A stretch of DNA of 64,000 nt from Cichorium intybus (Eukaryota; Streptophyta; Magnoliopsida; Asterales; Asteraceae). The position numbers were made by a program, and so were the translations under genes. The DNA is taken from the NCBI GenBank assembly GCA_023525715.1, contig CM042016.1, positions 83,848,382-83,912,381 on the forward strand. The letters are read 5' to 3'. Below, piece by piece: positions 1 through 10,855 of this stretch; position 1 is the stretch's first letter, and every line of letters begins with the position of its first letter. Under the pieces are notes generated by a model that saw only the letters and a list, made by a program, of their open reading frames with translations, ran no database searches and was not told the DNA's origin.

Positions 1-314
<314 letters not shown>

Positions 315-1078
315 ATACACATACTCCCCAGGACTATACCTCGTTGTGAGACTTTGTTTGAGATCGCTGAAGATTTTCACCGAAGACAAACAAATTTCTA
401 GATAACTGAAAAATGGAAATTGATTCATAATCCACTTGTAGAGGTAAACTTAGGTAGCGTTTGATATGTAGTAATCGTAGAAGAAATGGAATTGAGTATT
501 TCGTCGGAATAAAAAAGATCATGTTTTGTTGCTCGAATGAATGGAATGTGATTCCTTTTCTTTAGCTGAATTCATTCCATGTGGGAGGGGAGTTTTCTTT
601 TCATTCCCTCATGGAATGGAATGTTATATAATACAACTAAATTCTTTTTTTTCTTATAATTTTCAATAAATATTAATTTTTTTAAAATTTTCAAAACTTC
701 ATTTAAATAATCTTTTTATTTTTTAAAAACTAAATAATTTTTATCCATATTTATATTTTAAGTTTTTATGGTATATTATTCATTTTATTTTGAATCTTTT
801 TAAATTATAGATAATTCTTTTTCAACTATTTGCAGAACATACAATGTGTATTTTGAATTAAAGTAAATATGTTTATACGTAATTTATTTAAAGATATATC
901 TCTATTTAACAAAAAATTATTTTATAAAATAACATTATTTTCTTTCTTTATCAAATTTACTGTATTTAGTTTTTGTTATATTAATAAAAAACAACACGTT
1001 CGAATAATTTGTGTCATTCATTCGAGCCAACCAAATATGACAATGAAGTGTAATGATGCATTCGATTTCCTTGCTAAT

Positions 1079-1919
1079 TTTTGGATTAGGTGTTTAAGCT
1101 CATAACTACAATTGATATATACTTGAATCGATAATAGCACAGTCCTTTAGGTTGCCATCAATAGATTAAGGTTAATAGAGAGAGAGAGAGAGAGAGAGAA
1201 ATAAATAGTTTATTAATTTCTTATGTGACGATAAATTAATTAGAAACTATTTGGAATTAATTAGAATTAATTGAAATTAATTTGAATTAATTTGGGATTA
1301 ATTAAAAGTATAGAGGCTGAATTGTAAATTTTTAATAGTTGAGCAAAGGATAATGTTGGGGATAATATAGGGGACAATTTTTGGAAGGATTTATACTTCA
1401 AAATCGTTCACCATATATAGTAGTTAAACGGTTTTTGAATTTTAAAGATAAAATGTTTGTCCGGTTTGAATTCAAATAAGGTTTATTTTTAAGATATATC
1501 TTTAATCACCCTTGGAAGCTATAAACACCCCTCCCATCCTCCTTGTTTTCTGCACCAACTTTCAAAAGTTTTCTGAAGTTTCTCTCTTTACTCTCTCAAA
1601 CAAAATCTACAATCCCTCTATAAGGTTTTATAATGAGTTATTCTATTAACCTAATTGTTTAGACTTTTGGGTGTGAGCCATTAGATGCACGACAATTGTG
1701 GTGCTTGTTTCCAAGAGATCTACAAGTGAAGGAATCTTGTTATTTACTATAATAACAATAAGGTATGTAATCCTAAACCCTCCGCAAGATTTTCGAAAAT
1801 TACCTAGGGTTTCTTCTTTGATGTTCTCAGTTATAGGTTCAATAGTGAAAACATAGATCCTTTAGGTTGCATGTGAACTTAAGGGTTTTAAGTTTATTTA
1901 TTTTACCTAAATCCTAACT
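1079..1919 (+). repeat. Copia-1 5' LTR
   Basis: It pairs with 8479-9327. The terminal TG has decayed to TT (1079-1080) and the terminal CA to CT. It contains a GA microsatellite (1177-1199), a run of GAATTAATT-like words (1240-1307) shared by all LTRs of this group in the window, and a likely TATA box CTATAAACA near 1518, followed by a short 5' leader. The last LTR bases are directly followed by the primer-binding site. Confidence 0.92.
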
Positions 1920-1920
1920 G

Positions 1921-1938
1921 TGGTATCAGAGCTTTAGT
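1921..1938 (+). promoter_or_regulatory. Copia-1 primer-binding site (initiator tRNA-Met type)
   Basis: TGGTATCAGAGC, the standard plant sequence complementary to the 3' end of initiator methionine tRNA, starts one base after the 5' LTR. This is where minus-strand DNA synthesis is primed. Confidence 0.9.
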
Positions 1939-2699
1939 TTACTTTCTATTAAATAGGTATAATAGTATAACTTGATCAATTAGGGTTTATTGAAATTAAA
2001 CCCTAAAAGCCAAGAATTTCGACTAGGGTTAGGGTTTTTGAAACCCTAGCCTCCTTCCCCTTATTTTTGAAATTTCTAATAGGGTTTTAGGGTTTCGTAA
2101 TTTTTGTAATTATTATTTTACTTGCCTAAAAAATAATTAAAATTAGATAACTCCTATACCCTAATTTTCGAAAATTAGAGTGTTACGATTAGGATTAAAT
2201 TATTTGATTAATTTAATTAGTTCATCCTTATTTGATTTAATTTATTTAATTAATTTTTAATTAAAAGATTAATAATAAATCATTTTCTGGTTTAATTTTA
2301 AATTTAAAATAATTGTTTAGTTTTTGAAATTTAAAATAAATAAACCTACTGTTTTAAAAGGTTTAAAATACACCTTATATATATTTTTATTAATTGTAAA
2401 TATTTTATATGTATAAGAATTAGTTAGTCAAATCGCTAGTATGCCTTATTCACGAAGCTGATTTATAAGGGGGTATAAGGAAACTGCTTATAAAATGGCG
2501 GTTGAATGAGTGTCCATTCTCACCCACCGCTTCCTTGATTAGTGGAGGGTCATTAGCAGAACAGATTTGATAGGACACTAAATCTCATTAAAAGTGTAAT
2601 GTTATTAAAAGTACTAGAACCTTTTATTTAAAATCCCAAATCTAGTTACTTTAGGAAAAATGTGAATTAGTATGCTAACCCATGAATTTGCACATTACA

Positions 2700-2759
2700 C
2701 TTTATAAGTCGTTAGTGGAGCGTGTGTGGTAACCAGCACACTAATAGGGACTAATAAAG
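2700..2759 (+). other. Leader hairpin A (GTTAGTGGAGCG type)
   Basis: The outer arms CTTTATAAGTC and GACTAATAAAG pair. The inner arms TTAGTG and CACTAA pair. The apex GTGTGG-TAA-CCAGCAC can also pair. Homologous copies at 56443-56503 and 62269-62325 keep the inner core but have different outer arms that still pair (CTTTATGAAAC with GTTCATAAAG; TTGTGAGTC with GACTCACAA), which is what a conserved RNA fold would produce. Confidence 0.6.
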
Positions 2760-2782
2760 AATTGTAATGGGTCTATCATAAA

Positions 2783-2837
2783 TTATCATTGTTGATGGAG
2801 CATTTTTGGTTTACCAGCACATCAATTGAGAGGATAA
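2783..2837 (+). other. Leader hairpin B (GTTGATGGAGC type)
   Basis: Paralogous to hairpin A in the same leader. Inner arms ATTGTTGATG and CACATCAAT, outer arms TTATC and GATAA. The Copia-2 counterpart is 56526-56583. Compared with hairpin A, TTAGTG/CACTAA has become TTGATG/CATCAA, a change on both arms. Confidence 0.55.
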
Positions 2838-2884
2838 ATGACATTGAGGTTACCAAGCACATTTGCATGGTTCTTCACATCTTG

Positions 2885-2913
2885 TTTGTGATCCTCGGTA
2901 TCCAAGTCACAAA
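2885..2913 (+). other. Leader hairpin C (TTTGTGA/TCACAAA)
   Basis: Perfect 7-base arms TTTGTGA and TCACAAA enclose a CCTCGGTATCCAAG-like loop. Copia-2 has the same arms at 56630-56658 with the loop slightly changed. It ends about 250 bases before the gag ATG. Confidence 0.5.
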
Positions 2914-3163
2914 TAGAAGAGCATAATCTAAGATTAAACATGCCATTGAATAGTTTCAATGAATCTCAAAATACTTAGGAATTTCATTTCTCTTCTGGTG
3001 GAATTGGTAATTCATCATTTACCTACCTTTATAAAATTTACAATTAGATTACGGCATCTCTCTTCTAAGTTGTGAATTATATAGTTGGGTCCTATCCTTA
3101 ATATTTTATTTTGGGTTACTATAATAAGGATCAATCTTATCTAACTAAAACTACCTTATATAG

Positions 3164-4036
3164 ATGTCTACTCCTGCTGATGCTCCTGCTCCCCCGTCCT
3201 CCTCCCACCATAATATCTCTTTCCTTTCTATCTGCTCAAAGGTTACATTAGATGGCACCAACTATAATGACTGGATGCGAAACATAAAAATGGCTCTTAG
3301 ATTCGAGAACAATAAGTATGTCCTCGAAAAAGAACTCATTGAAATCGATGAGCAAAAATCTACTCCTGAAGAATACGCTTCCTACAAGAAACATTACGGC
3401 AATGCAACCAAAGTGGCTTGCATCATGGTTGCCACTATGATCCCTGAGTTGCACAGATTCTATGAGGACTATTGGCCTTATGAGATGAACAAGGACCTTG
3501 TGGAAAAGTTCCACAAGCAAGCTCATCAAGAAAAGTATGATGTAGTCAAAGCCCTCATGTCATGCAAGTTGAAAGAGGGAGAATATGTCTGTAGCCACGT
3601 GCAAAGAATGCAACTATACGTGGAATGCCTTGTTAGGCTAAATGTGCACTTTGATGAAGATTTGGCTAATGATATACTCCTAAACTCCTTACCAAGTTGT
3701 TATGATCAGCTCATTCTGGCTTATCATTTGAACAACACTGAGACCACCTTGGCTCAATTGCATAACCTAATGCAGACTGCTGAAGTAGGAATTATGGGAA
3801 AGGGTTCAGCCTCCACTCTTGGTAGTGTTCCCGTTCTGGCCACTGGACAAGGAAAGGGGAAGAAGATGAAAGGTCCTCCAAAACAGAACTGGAAGGGCAA
3901 GGCCCATGTCGGGTCATCTAGTAATGGCCAAAAGGCCAAGCCTAATTCTAACATTCCTCACACATATGATCCCAAACAGGCCTATTGTATCTAATGCAAT
4001 AAGAAAGGGCATTGGAACGAAGCTGCCCAAAGTATC
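3164..4036 (+). pseudogene. gag: Copia-1 gag (capsid/nucleocapsid), broken at the zinc knuckle
   Basis: Gag forms the virus-like particle and binds the element RNA. The open part is 276 codons from ATG 3164, close to the size of Copia Gag. The N-terminal NYNDWMRNIKMAL segment (residues about 30-45) and the middle segment with a VVKALMSCKLKEGE motif (about residues 125-140) match the plant Copia Gag (UBN2-like) fold. A basic Gly/Lys-rich tail follows. The CCHC knuckle is destroyed: a TAA stop falls between the first two cysteines (about 3991-3993), and the KGHWN part is followed by a frameshift, after which SCPKYLQD continues in another frame. In the intact ancestor Gag and Pol were probably one frame. 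The start is chosen because the ATG follows the leader and aligns with the Copia-2 gag start. Confidence 0.88.
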
Positions 4037-5372
4037 TACAAGACATCAAGGATGGCAAGGTGAAGCCATCGTCTGCATGTATATACGCTATTTCATCTAA
4101 TAAATCATCATATTCTCATTCTTGTGTCCTTGATACAGGATGTGTTTTTCACATCTGTTCTGATTTGCAGGGGCTAAAAGAAACTGAGGAGGTGGAGCAC
4201 GAAAGAATGAACCTGATCATGGGAAATTGGCGATCTTCTCCTATTACCAAGATTGGAGTTTATAATCTAGTGCTTAGTAATGGTGTTCGTTTAGATTTAA
4301 TAAATTGTTGCTACTCGTCAGAAATGACACAAAATATTATTTCATTTCATGCATTGTTCAGACAAGGTTTTAGATATTCATTTAATGATATGAATGGTTC
4401 TATTTCAGCTTATAAGAATGGTGATTTTATATTTGAAGCTTTGCCTTGTAATGTTGTGTATGAAACTATGATGTGTGTTGATAATTTAGGTAATAGTGTA
4501 TTTCATATTGATTCGTCTAATGGTATAGACAAAGCATGCTTGTGGCATTTTCATCATGGACACATTAACAAGAAACGCATCGCCCAACTCCAAAAGGATG
4601 GAGTGTTTGAGTCATTTGACCTAAGGTCATATGATACATGTGAATCTTGTCTTTTGGGAAAGATGACTAAATCACCTTTCATGGGATCTTGGGAAAGAGG
4701 TGAAGGCTTGTTGGATCTCATATACATAGATATGTGTGGACCCTTCAGATCATCCACAAGAGATGTTAATCGATTCTATGTGATTTTTAGAAATGATTAC
4801 AGCAGATATGGCTATATCTACTTAATCAAGCACAAGTCAGAAACCTTTGAAAAGTTCAAAGAGTTCAAACATGAAGTCGAGAATCAATTAGGCAGGAAGA
4901 TAAAGATGCTTAGATCCGATAGAGGTAGAGAGTATCTTAGTATCGAGTTTTACGACTATCTGAAGGAATGTGGAATAGTTTCACAATTAACTCCTCCTAG
5001 GAAACCATAGTTGAACGGTGTGGCTGAGAGGCGTAATCGGATCTTGTTAGACATGGTTCGTTCCATGATGAGTCTATCTTCTCTTCTTATTCACTTATGG
5101 GGGTATGCCTTAAAGACAGCTGCCCACATCCTCAATCTTGTCCCTATAAAAAGGTTGCCAAAACACCTCACAAGATGTGGACAGGGACGGTTCCCTCGTT
5201 ACCACATATCAAAGTCTGGGGTTGTGAAGCTTTCGTAAGACGAGAGACTCATGACAAGCTAGTAGCTAGAAGTGATAAGTGTATTTTCATTAGTTACCCA
5301 AAGCAGTCCTTTGGATATTTGTTATACAAACCTAGTGAGAACGTGGTCTTTGTAACACGAAGAGGAGTCTTT

Positions 5373-5446
<74 letters not shown>

Positions 5447-5585
5447 CTCGTATTCAAAGAGGACTGCGGGGGTACCATTGACCATGCAGAAATTCAAGAG
5501 TCAACCAGTGAAGGAACCTTAGATAATACTAGCACTCAACTAGAGGAAGAAGTTCATGTTGAACCGATAGAAAGTCATTACCTCT
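4037..5585 (+). pseudogene. pol: Copia-1 protease and integrase part of pol, broken
   Basis: Protease: the aspartic site VLDTGC at about 4126-4143. GAG-pre-integrase zinc domain: HFHHGHINKK with CESC, about 4546-4650. Integrase core: first Asp in YIDMCGPF (about 4723-4746), second in SDRGREY (about 4917-4937), Glu in VAERRNR (about 5022-5042). Damage: a TAG stop at 5008-5010 just before NGVAERRNR, a frameshift near 5150-5165, and an expanded GA repeat after VTRRGVF (from 5374). DRGGEY, usual in the family, reads DRGREY here. The protein would have cut the polyprotein and inserted the cDNA; this copy cannot. Confidence 0.88.
5374..5446 (+). repeat. GA microsatellite inside Copia-1 pol
   Basis: About 65 bases of uninterrupted GA lie in the linker between integrase and reverse transcriptase. 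In frame they read as alternating Arg-Glu. Related elements have only a short GAGAGA word here (from memory), so this is a slippage expansion inside coding sequence. Confidence 0.95.
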
Positions 5586-5607
5586 TAGGCGTTCCAATAG
5601 AGTTAGC

Positions 5608-6830
5608 ATGCCACCTGAGTTTTATGGTTTCCATATTACTACAGATGGTAACACGTTTGTGAGTGATAGGACACTGATAAATTTGGATGAGCCAGCTAGC
5701 TACAAGGAAGCAATGGCAGACCCTGAGGTTGCTAAATGGAAAGAGGCAATGTACAGCGAGATCAAGTCCATGTATGACAACCAAGTTTGGAATTCGGTTG
5801 ATAATGTACCAGGTCGGAAGACAGTTGGGTGTAAATGGATCTTCAAGAAAAATACCGACATGGATGGAAAGGTACAACTTTCAAGGCTCGACTGGTTACG
5901 AAGGGATTCACTCAAACCTCGGGGGGTTGACTATGATGAGACCTTCTCACTAGTAGCCAAGATAAAATCTATATTCTCGGGATAAGAATTTTGAGAGATA
6001 GAAAGAAGAGACTAATTGGACTTAGTCAAAGTACATACTTGGATAAGGTACTAAAGAGGTTTAGTATGGAAAATTCCAAGAAATGAGAGCTACCAATCCA
6101 GAGCAATACCAAATTGAGTCAGACTCAAAGTCCTAGTACAGATGAAGAGATAGCTAATATGAGTCGGGTACCTTACGCTTCGGCTGTAAGATCGATCATG
6201 TACGCTATGACATGTACTCGCCTTGATGTGTCCTTTGCTTTGAACATGGTCAGTCGCTATTAGGGAAATCCAGGCAAAGCTCATTGGACAGCGGTTAAGA
6301 ACATTCTCAAGTATTTGCGAAGGACGAAGGACATGCTTCTAGTCCTTGGTGGTAGTGATACGTTGAGAGTTAGTGGGTACACTGACGCCAGCTGTTAGAC
6401 AGATAGAGACAACTTTCGTTCGCAGCCAAGCTGGGTGTTTCTTCTAAACGGTGGAGCAGTAACTTGGAAGAGTTCCAAACAGGACATGGTGGTTGATTCA
6501 ACTTGTGAACTAGAGTACATAGCTGCAACTGAAGTGTCAAAGGAAGCAGCTTGGCTGAAGAATTTCATCGATGACCTCGGAGTAGTCCCGACCATTCAGG
6601 AGCTAATGGAACTTTTCTGCGATAATGAAGGAGCGGTTGCCTTGACTAAAGAACCGAGAGATCATGAAAAGTCTAGACATATCGACAGAAATTACCATTA
6701 CATCATAAACAAAGTAGAAGAAGGTCATCTGAAGAGAACCCTATAGATCCTTTGACGGAGGCTTTAAGTAGGGTCAAGAACATTCAACATGCGAGGAGCC
6801 TTGCTCTGAGAGATGATATTAGTTTTAGTA
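5608..6830 (+). pseudogene. pol: Copia-1 reverse transcriptase and RNase H, core deleted
   Basis: The start of the RT domain is readable: WKEAMYSEIKSMYDNQVW (about 5740-5790), GCKWIFKKNTDMDG (about 5827-5870), then VDYDETFS at about 5927-5950. Just after the KIKSI codons (about 5961-5975) the sequence jumps to the LGIRILRDRKKRLIGL segment that normally lies well downstream. The polymerase active site (YVDD) is therefore gone, a deletion of a few hundred bases. RNase H follows: GYTDASC (about 6376-6396), WVFLLNGGAVTWKSSKQD (about 6430-6486), ELEYIAA and IDRNYHYI, ending near 6830. Further stops: TGA near 6085, TAG near 6261 (after SRY), TAG near 6397 (in the ASCQTD-type motif), and TAG at 6744. 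Several are CAG-to-TAG type changes. Confidence 0.88.
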
Positions 6831-7685
6831 GTTAGACAGTTAGTTTGAAACTTGTAACATGTAAATGTGATTGACTTTTGATGATTAAATAATAGAGAAT
6901 TATTTATGAGTTTGCTTACTGCCTTTTGTCAATTGTTTATTCTTGTGTTTCATTTTGCATGTTTTACTTCCCGAATAATATGATTATTCAAATTCCACAG
7001 TCATTCATACTTTTGGAAGTAAGTAATGAATTAAGACTATCATGAATTGAATTGTAGACTGTCTAAGGATGTTTGACATAGCAATAGTATTGCTACAATG
7101 TTCATGAGTACTTAGAAATGGGGTTTTAAGTATTGGATAAACCCACGCTCAGAGAATTACTTCATGGATTCTATCACCAGTAATTCTGAGACGATGATAT
7201 CTTATGATCTTAAAATGGAGATATATTAGTTGTAATTTACAAGTCGGTTGTACATTAGTAATACGTAAACGCATCAATAACTTGATGTTATAAAACGGAT
7301 TGTCATGCATAATTTGATAAGTAAAAGATACAAGTATATGAGTCAAATTTTATTCGTTCCTCTTGCTCTAACGGGAAAAGCGATATATTTGGGCCCCTCG
7401 ATGATTTGGTGTTGACTTATAGTGTTGGGCCTAGCCAGGATTAAATTGATGCGTTCAATCAGAAGTCCTATATCATCACAAATTAGAAATCGGGAAACAA
7501 AGTCTTGGACAATGAGTTTGATTCCATTCCATGGCTCATGTCTGAATGATATCTTGTAGAATGGAGGATTCTATGATCACTTATCTTAGGAAGCGTAACT
7601 GACTGGGTCAGAGTTCGATAGTGGTTTTTGGAAGCTACAATTTGCTGATCGATTCAGAAGTTATACTGATAGTTATAGTTATAGA
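6831..7685 (+). other. Copia-1 3' non-coding interior
   Basis: About 850 bases without a credible gene. The stretch from about 6960 (TTTTACTTCCCGAATAAT) to about 7410 is closely related to 63660-64000, the 3' interior of Copia-2, so the two elements share this region. Short inverted words such as GAATAATATGATTATTC (about 6973) suggest RNA structure. Confidence 0.7.
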
Positions 7686-8455
7686 TGAAGGGTTTTCTAG
7701 CAAACAATGAACACAAAATAATCTTATGGTTCACATGCAACCCTAGAAAGATCTATGCTTTCTTCTATGAAGATAATAAACTAAAACCTAAAGGCCAACA
7801 ATTATTTCTAAAGTTTAAATCAGAAGAACCAACCTTGAATCTTGTTCTTGAAGCTAGCAGCAAAAGTATCCTGCCTCAAATGCAAGTCATACCCACAGCA
7901 ATGGAGAAGACAGTCCAGCAGAGTTTCTCTGGTGAAAGTGGCATAGGTTTTAGGGTGGCCAGGTGCCTCCTTTTATAGCCTCCAAGGGTTACAGCTGAAA
8001 CCCTAAGGAGCCTCCAAATGGGCAAGCCTGCAAACCAATTGGACCAAGCCTTTTTTCTAAACCCTAATTAGGGTTTCGCCATTTAGAGGAACACTCCTCA
8101 ATTGGCGCCATTTATGGCCCCTGTCCACTGGCCAGCCTTTTATTCAACTATTGAATAATTACAAAACCAGTCCCTGCACTTTTAATTAATTAATTTAATC
8201 ACTAAATTAAATCCAATTAATTCTAGATTAGATCTCAATTAATTATTATAGTTTCTAATTAATATATTAACACTTAAATATATTAATAAACCATTTAATT
8301 AATTCTATTGATTTATTACACAATTAATAAATCAACCTTTAACTCTACTGAACTCTATCCTGACCTCCAGCTATGAGGGCAACCCAAATGGACTTTGCTT
8401 CAATTAACAAGATAAATATAAATATAAAGTCATGGCTTAGACACCTAATCCAACA
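7686..8455 (-). mobile_element. Inverted solo LTR of the Copia-2 family
   Basis: Read on the minus strand it begins TGTTGGATTAGGTGTCTAAG and ends AAAACCCTTCA, with good similarity to both halves of the Copia-2 5' LTR (17153-17510 and 24931-25305). A perfect 5-base target duplication ATAGA flanks it (7681-7685 and 8456-8460), so it is a solo LTR left by LTR-LTR recombination. A TATA box (TATAAAAGG on the minus strand, about 7970) remains. It lies in the 3' interior of Copia-1 in opposite orientation. Confidence 0.93.
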
Positions 8456-8460
8456 ATAGA

Positions 8461-8478
8461 CTTATCCAAGTGGGAGAC
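8461..8478 (+). promoter_or_regulatory. Copia-1 polypurine tract
   Basis: CCAAGTGGGAGAC lies directly before the 3' LTR. AAGTGGGAGA is the usual Copia plus-strand primer, left by RNase H during reverse transcription. Confidence 0.85.
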
Positions 8479-9327
8479 TATTGGATTAGGTGTCTAAGCC
8501 CATAACTACAATTGGTATATACTTGAATTAATAGTAGCACAATCATTATGGGTTGTCCTCAGTAGTCCAAATGGTATTAAGGTTAATAAAGAGAGAGAGT
8601 GAGTGAGAGAGAGAGAGAGAGAAATAAATAGTTTATTAATTTATTATGTGATGATAAATTAATTAGAAACTAGTTTGGAATTAATTAGAATTAATTGGAA
8701 TTAATGTGAATTAATTTGGGATTAATTAAAAGTGCAGAGGCTGAATTGTAATTGTTCAATAGTTAAGCAAAGGATAATGTGATTTTTGGAAGGATTTATC
8801 CTTCAAAATCGTCCACCATATATAGTAGTTAAAGGGTTTTGAATTTAAAGATAAAATGTTTATCCGGTGTGAATTCAAAAAAAGTTTATCTCTAAGGTTT
8901 ATCTTTAATCACCCTTGGAAGCTATAAAAACCCCTCCCAGACTCCTTGTTTTCTGCGCCAACTTTCAGAAGGTTTTCTGGAGTTTCTCTATTCTCTCTCT
9001 TAAGTATAATCTATAATCACTCTCTAGGGTTTTATAGCGAGCTATTATATTAACCTAATTGTTTGGACTTTTGGGTGTGATCCATTAGAGGCGCGACAAT
9101 TGTGGTGCTTGCTTCCAGGAGATCTACAAGTGAATGAATCTTGTTATTTACTATAATAACAATAAGCTATGTAATCATAAACCCTCCCCAAGGGAAATTT
9201 GCCTAGGTTTCTAGGGTTTTCTTATTTGATGTTCTCAGTTATAGGTTCAATAGTGAAAACATAGATCCTTTAAGTTGAATGTGAACTTAAAGGTTTTAAG
9301 TTTATTTGTTTTACCTAAATCCTAACA
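8479..9327 (+). repeat. Copia-1 3' LTR
   Basis: It pairs with 1079-1919 and keeps the CA terminus (CCTAACA). The TATA box reads CTATAAAAACC near 8921. The GA microsatellite (8588-8622) differs in length and purity from the 5' copy. Many small substitutions and some indels separate the two LTRs, so the insertion is not recent. Confidence 0.92.
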
Positions 9328-9376
9328 CTAATTTCATTACGTCACCAATTCTATTCATTCTTGATTTCATTCCGTC

Positions 9377-10832
9377 TGTAACGCCCCAAATTTTCAATCA
9401 AAAATTTTCTTTAAAAATGTAAGTAAAAACATAGATAATCTTATTAACATGCTTAAGCGGTGTTCATCAAAACTATTATCAGAGTGTATACGTCCCATAA
9501 TTATATAAATATTATTTAATAATATAACTGCAAATCATAAATGTGCGATTCGCCGCCGTCACGCCGAGTTCACCCCTTTATCAACTGAAGTACCTGAAAA
9601 TGTTTTAAAATCAACGGGTAAGCATAAAGCTTAGTGAGTTCCACAAATTACCATACATGCCCACACATTAAACAACCCGTCCTCGAGAACGACCCGACCC
9701 TACCCGCCATACAACAGCTACGGGCGTCCATCATACAACAGCTATGGACACGGGAAGGTTCTACCCATCATACAACAGCTATGAGTTCCCGGTTATGGCC
9801 CAGCCCATCATACAACAGCTATGGGACAAGGCAATAGTCCAACTCGCCATACAACAGCTACGAGGGGACACGTATCAGTACTGAGCCCAACAACAATTAA
9901 CCACAGATATAGAGCAAATCATATAACTGTAAATAACACACAAGATGCCTAACATGCAACATCATATAGTAAGGTGATGATACTCACCTGAATCACAACC
10001 GTCCGGATAATCGCTAATATCCCAAACTAGGCTCGTCCGATCACCTAAATCCCACATACACAACATATTAATCACTGACCGAACTCCTATAGACTGCCTA
10101 AAGGTCAGACCCAACATTTGCTAACAACCATGGGTCGGAAGTAAGCTTTTGGTCAAACAGTCGCTCGCCGCGGCGCGACCTCTCTTTTACGCGTCGCGGA
10201 CTATCATTACAGTTACGGGGTTTTACTCGAACCCGCGTCGCCGACATAGCCTGTCCGCGTCGCGGACTCGCAATAGTCCGAAATCCTCTTTTTGCTCTTA
10301 ACCAGAACAGTCATTGGTTAGGGTTCCACTCTACACCCCTCCTAGGATCAGAAACTACCTAAGGTCACTTTCTTATGGACATGCAAGCCCATGCATGTCC
10401 ATGGTCCAAAACCCTAAGTATTACAAGTCATCTAAGACTATTAATCAAGGGATAACACCATCTGACGGGTAAAATGAAATATCAGAAAGGTAGACCTTCT
10501 TACCTTGCTTCTGGAAAATGGAGGAATGCACCCGATCGGCTTCAAGCCTTCCCCCACGTCGTATCCCATCCTTCCAATCTCTCAAAACCTTCAAAGCCTT
10601 GGAACCGAAGAGCCTCTGCTGGGACCAGTCGACTTTACTCCCGAAAACTTCCAAAAAACACGAACCCTAGGGCTGGGACCCTTTATATAGGCGTTTAAAC
10701 TCGAATTAGGGTTTTTCATGATTGCGGCGCACCGCGTCGCGGATTTTACTGAGCCGCGCCGCGCGTACAAAATCACTCGCGTATCCAGATCCTTCCCGAG
10801 CCGCGCCGCGCCTCGGTGGAACGGGTCTTACA
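9377..10832 (-). mobile_element. Gypsy-type solo LTR
   Basis: It is bounded by TGTAACGCCCC and GGGTCTTACA, with a perfect target duplication CCGTC at 9372-9376 and 10833-10837. Orientation is judged minus. The minus-strand 3' end TTGGGGCGTTACA resembles the other Gypsy LTRs here, a TATATAAAGG box lies near 10680 on the minus strand, and the GGTGAGTATCAT word matches the GGTGAGTAC words of the others. No interior or primer-binding site is present. GC-rich CGCGTCGC words near 10160-10260 and 10730-10820 are part of the LTR. Confidence 0.9.
9701..9862. repeat. Short tandem repeat, CATACAACAGCTATG unit
   Basis: Five copies of a CATACAACAGCTAYG core, spaced about 28-45 bases apart, inside the solo LTR. 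Spacers vary, so this is a degenerate minisatellite and not a CRISPR array. Confidence 0.85.
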
Positions 10833-10855
10833 CCGTCGTACTAAACAGACCCTTA

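Larger units (their letters stand above)
1939..3163 (+). other. Copia-1 structured leader between PBS and gag
   Basis: About 1.2 kb without a reading frame. The first half is AT-rich with AAACCCTA-type words. The second half is unusually rich in short inverted repeats, conserved at the same places in Copia-2 (55560-56900): GGCGGTTGAATGAG pairing with CTCACCCACCGC near 2495-2530, then the hairpins listed separately. A splice-like TATAG directly precedes the gag ATG in both elements. Confidence 0.75.
1079..9327 (+). mobile_element. Copia-1 LTR retrotransposon, full length, degenerate
   Basis: This is a complete element: two LTRs of about 841 and 849 bases, a TGGTATCAGAGC primer-binding site, gag, then protease, integrase, reverse transcriptase and RNase H in Copia order, a polypurine tract, and a perfect 5-base target duplication CTAAT at 1074-1078 and 9328-9332. 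The pol sequence is of the Tork/Angela general type (inference from motif wording such as LLGKMTKSPF). It cannot move on its own: gag and pol contain stops and frameshifts, and the reverse-transcriptase core is deleted. An inverted solo LTR of the Copia-2 family sits in its 3' interior. Confidence 0.93.
453..10852. mobile_element. PIF/Harbinger-like MITE split by two LTR insertions
   Basis: The left end GGTAGCGTTTGATATG at 453 and the right end, read inverted from 10852 as GGGTCTGTTTAGTACG, are imperfect terminal inverted repeats of the GGG-TGTTTGGT type known from PIF/Harbinger. Both ends are flanked by TTA (450-452 and 10853-10855), the target duplication typical of that superfamily. Removing Copia-1 (1079-9327) and the solo LTR (9377-10832), with one copy of each target duplication, leaves about 685 bases and no transposase. 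A second inverted repeat sits inside (about 520-550 and 1008-1040, sharing CTCGAATGAATG). The TIR match is moderate, so the call rests mainly on the TSD and on the clean fit with both nested TSDs. Confidence 0.6.

Noticed and set aside
1985..2100. Telomere-like AAACCCTA words (also near 8060 and 25375)
   Set aside because: Isolated single or double units in Copia leaders and LTRs, not a tandem array.
7685..7978. 97-codon plus-strand frame
   Set aside because: It is antisense inside the inverted solo LTR, and its U5/R-like sequence explains it.
9701..9862. CRISPR-like evenly repeated CATACAACAGCTATG
   Set aside because: Eukaryotic LTR context, irregular spacer length, related spacers, no cas genes.
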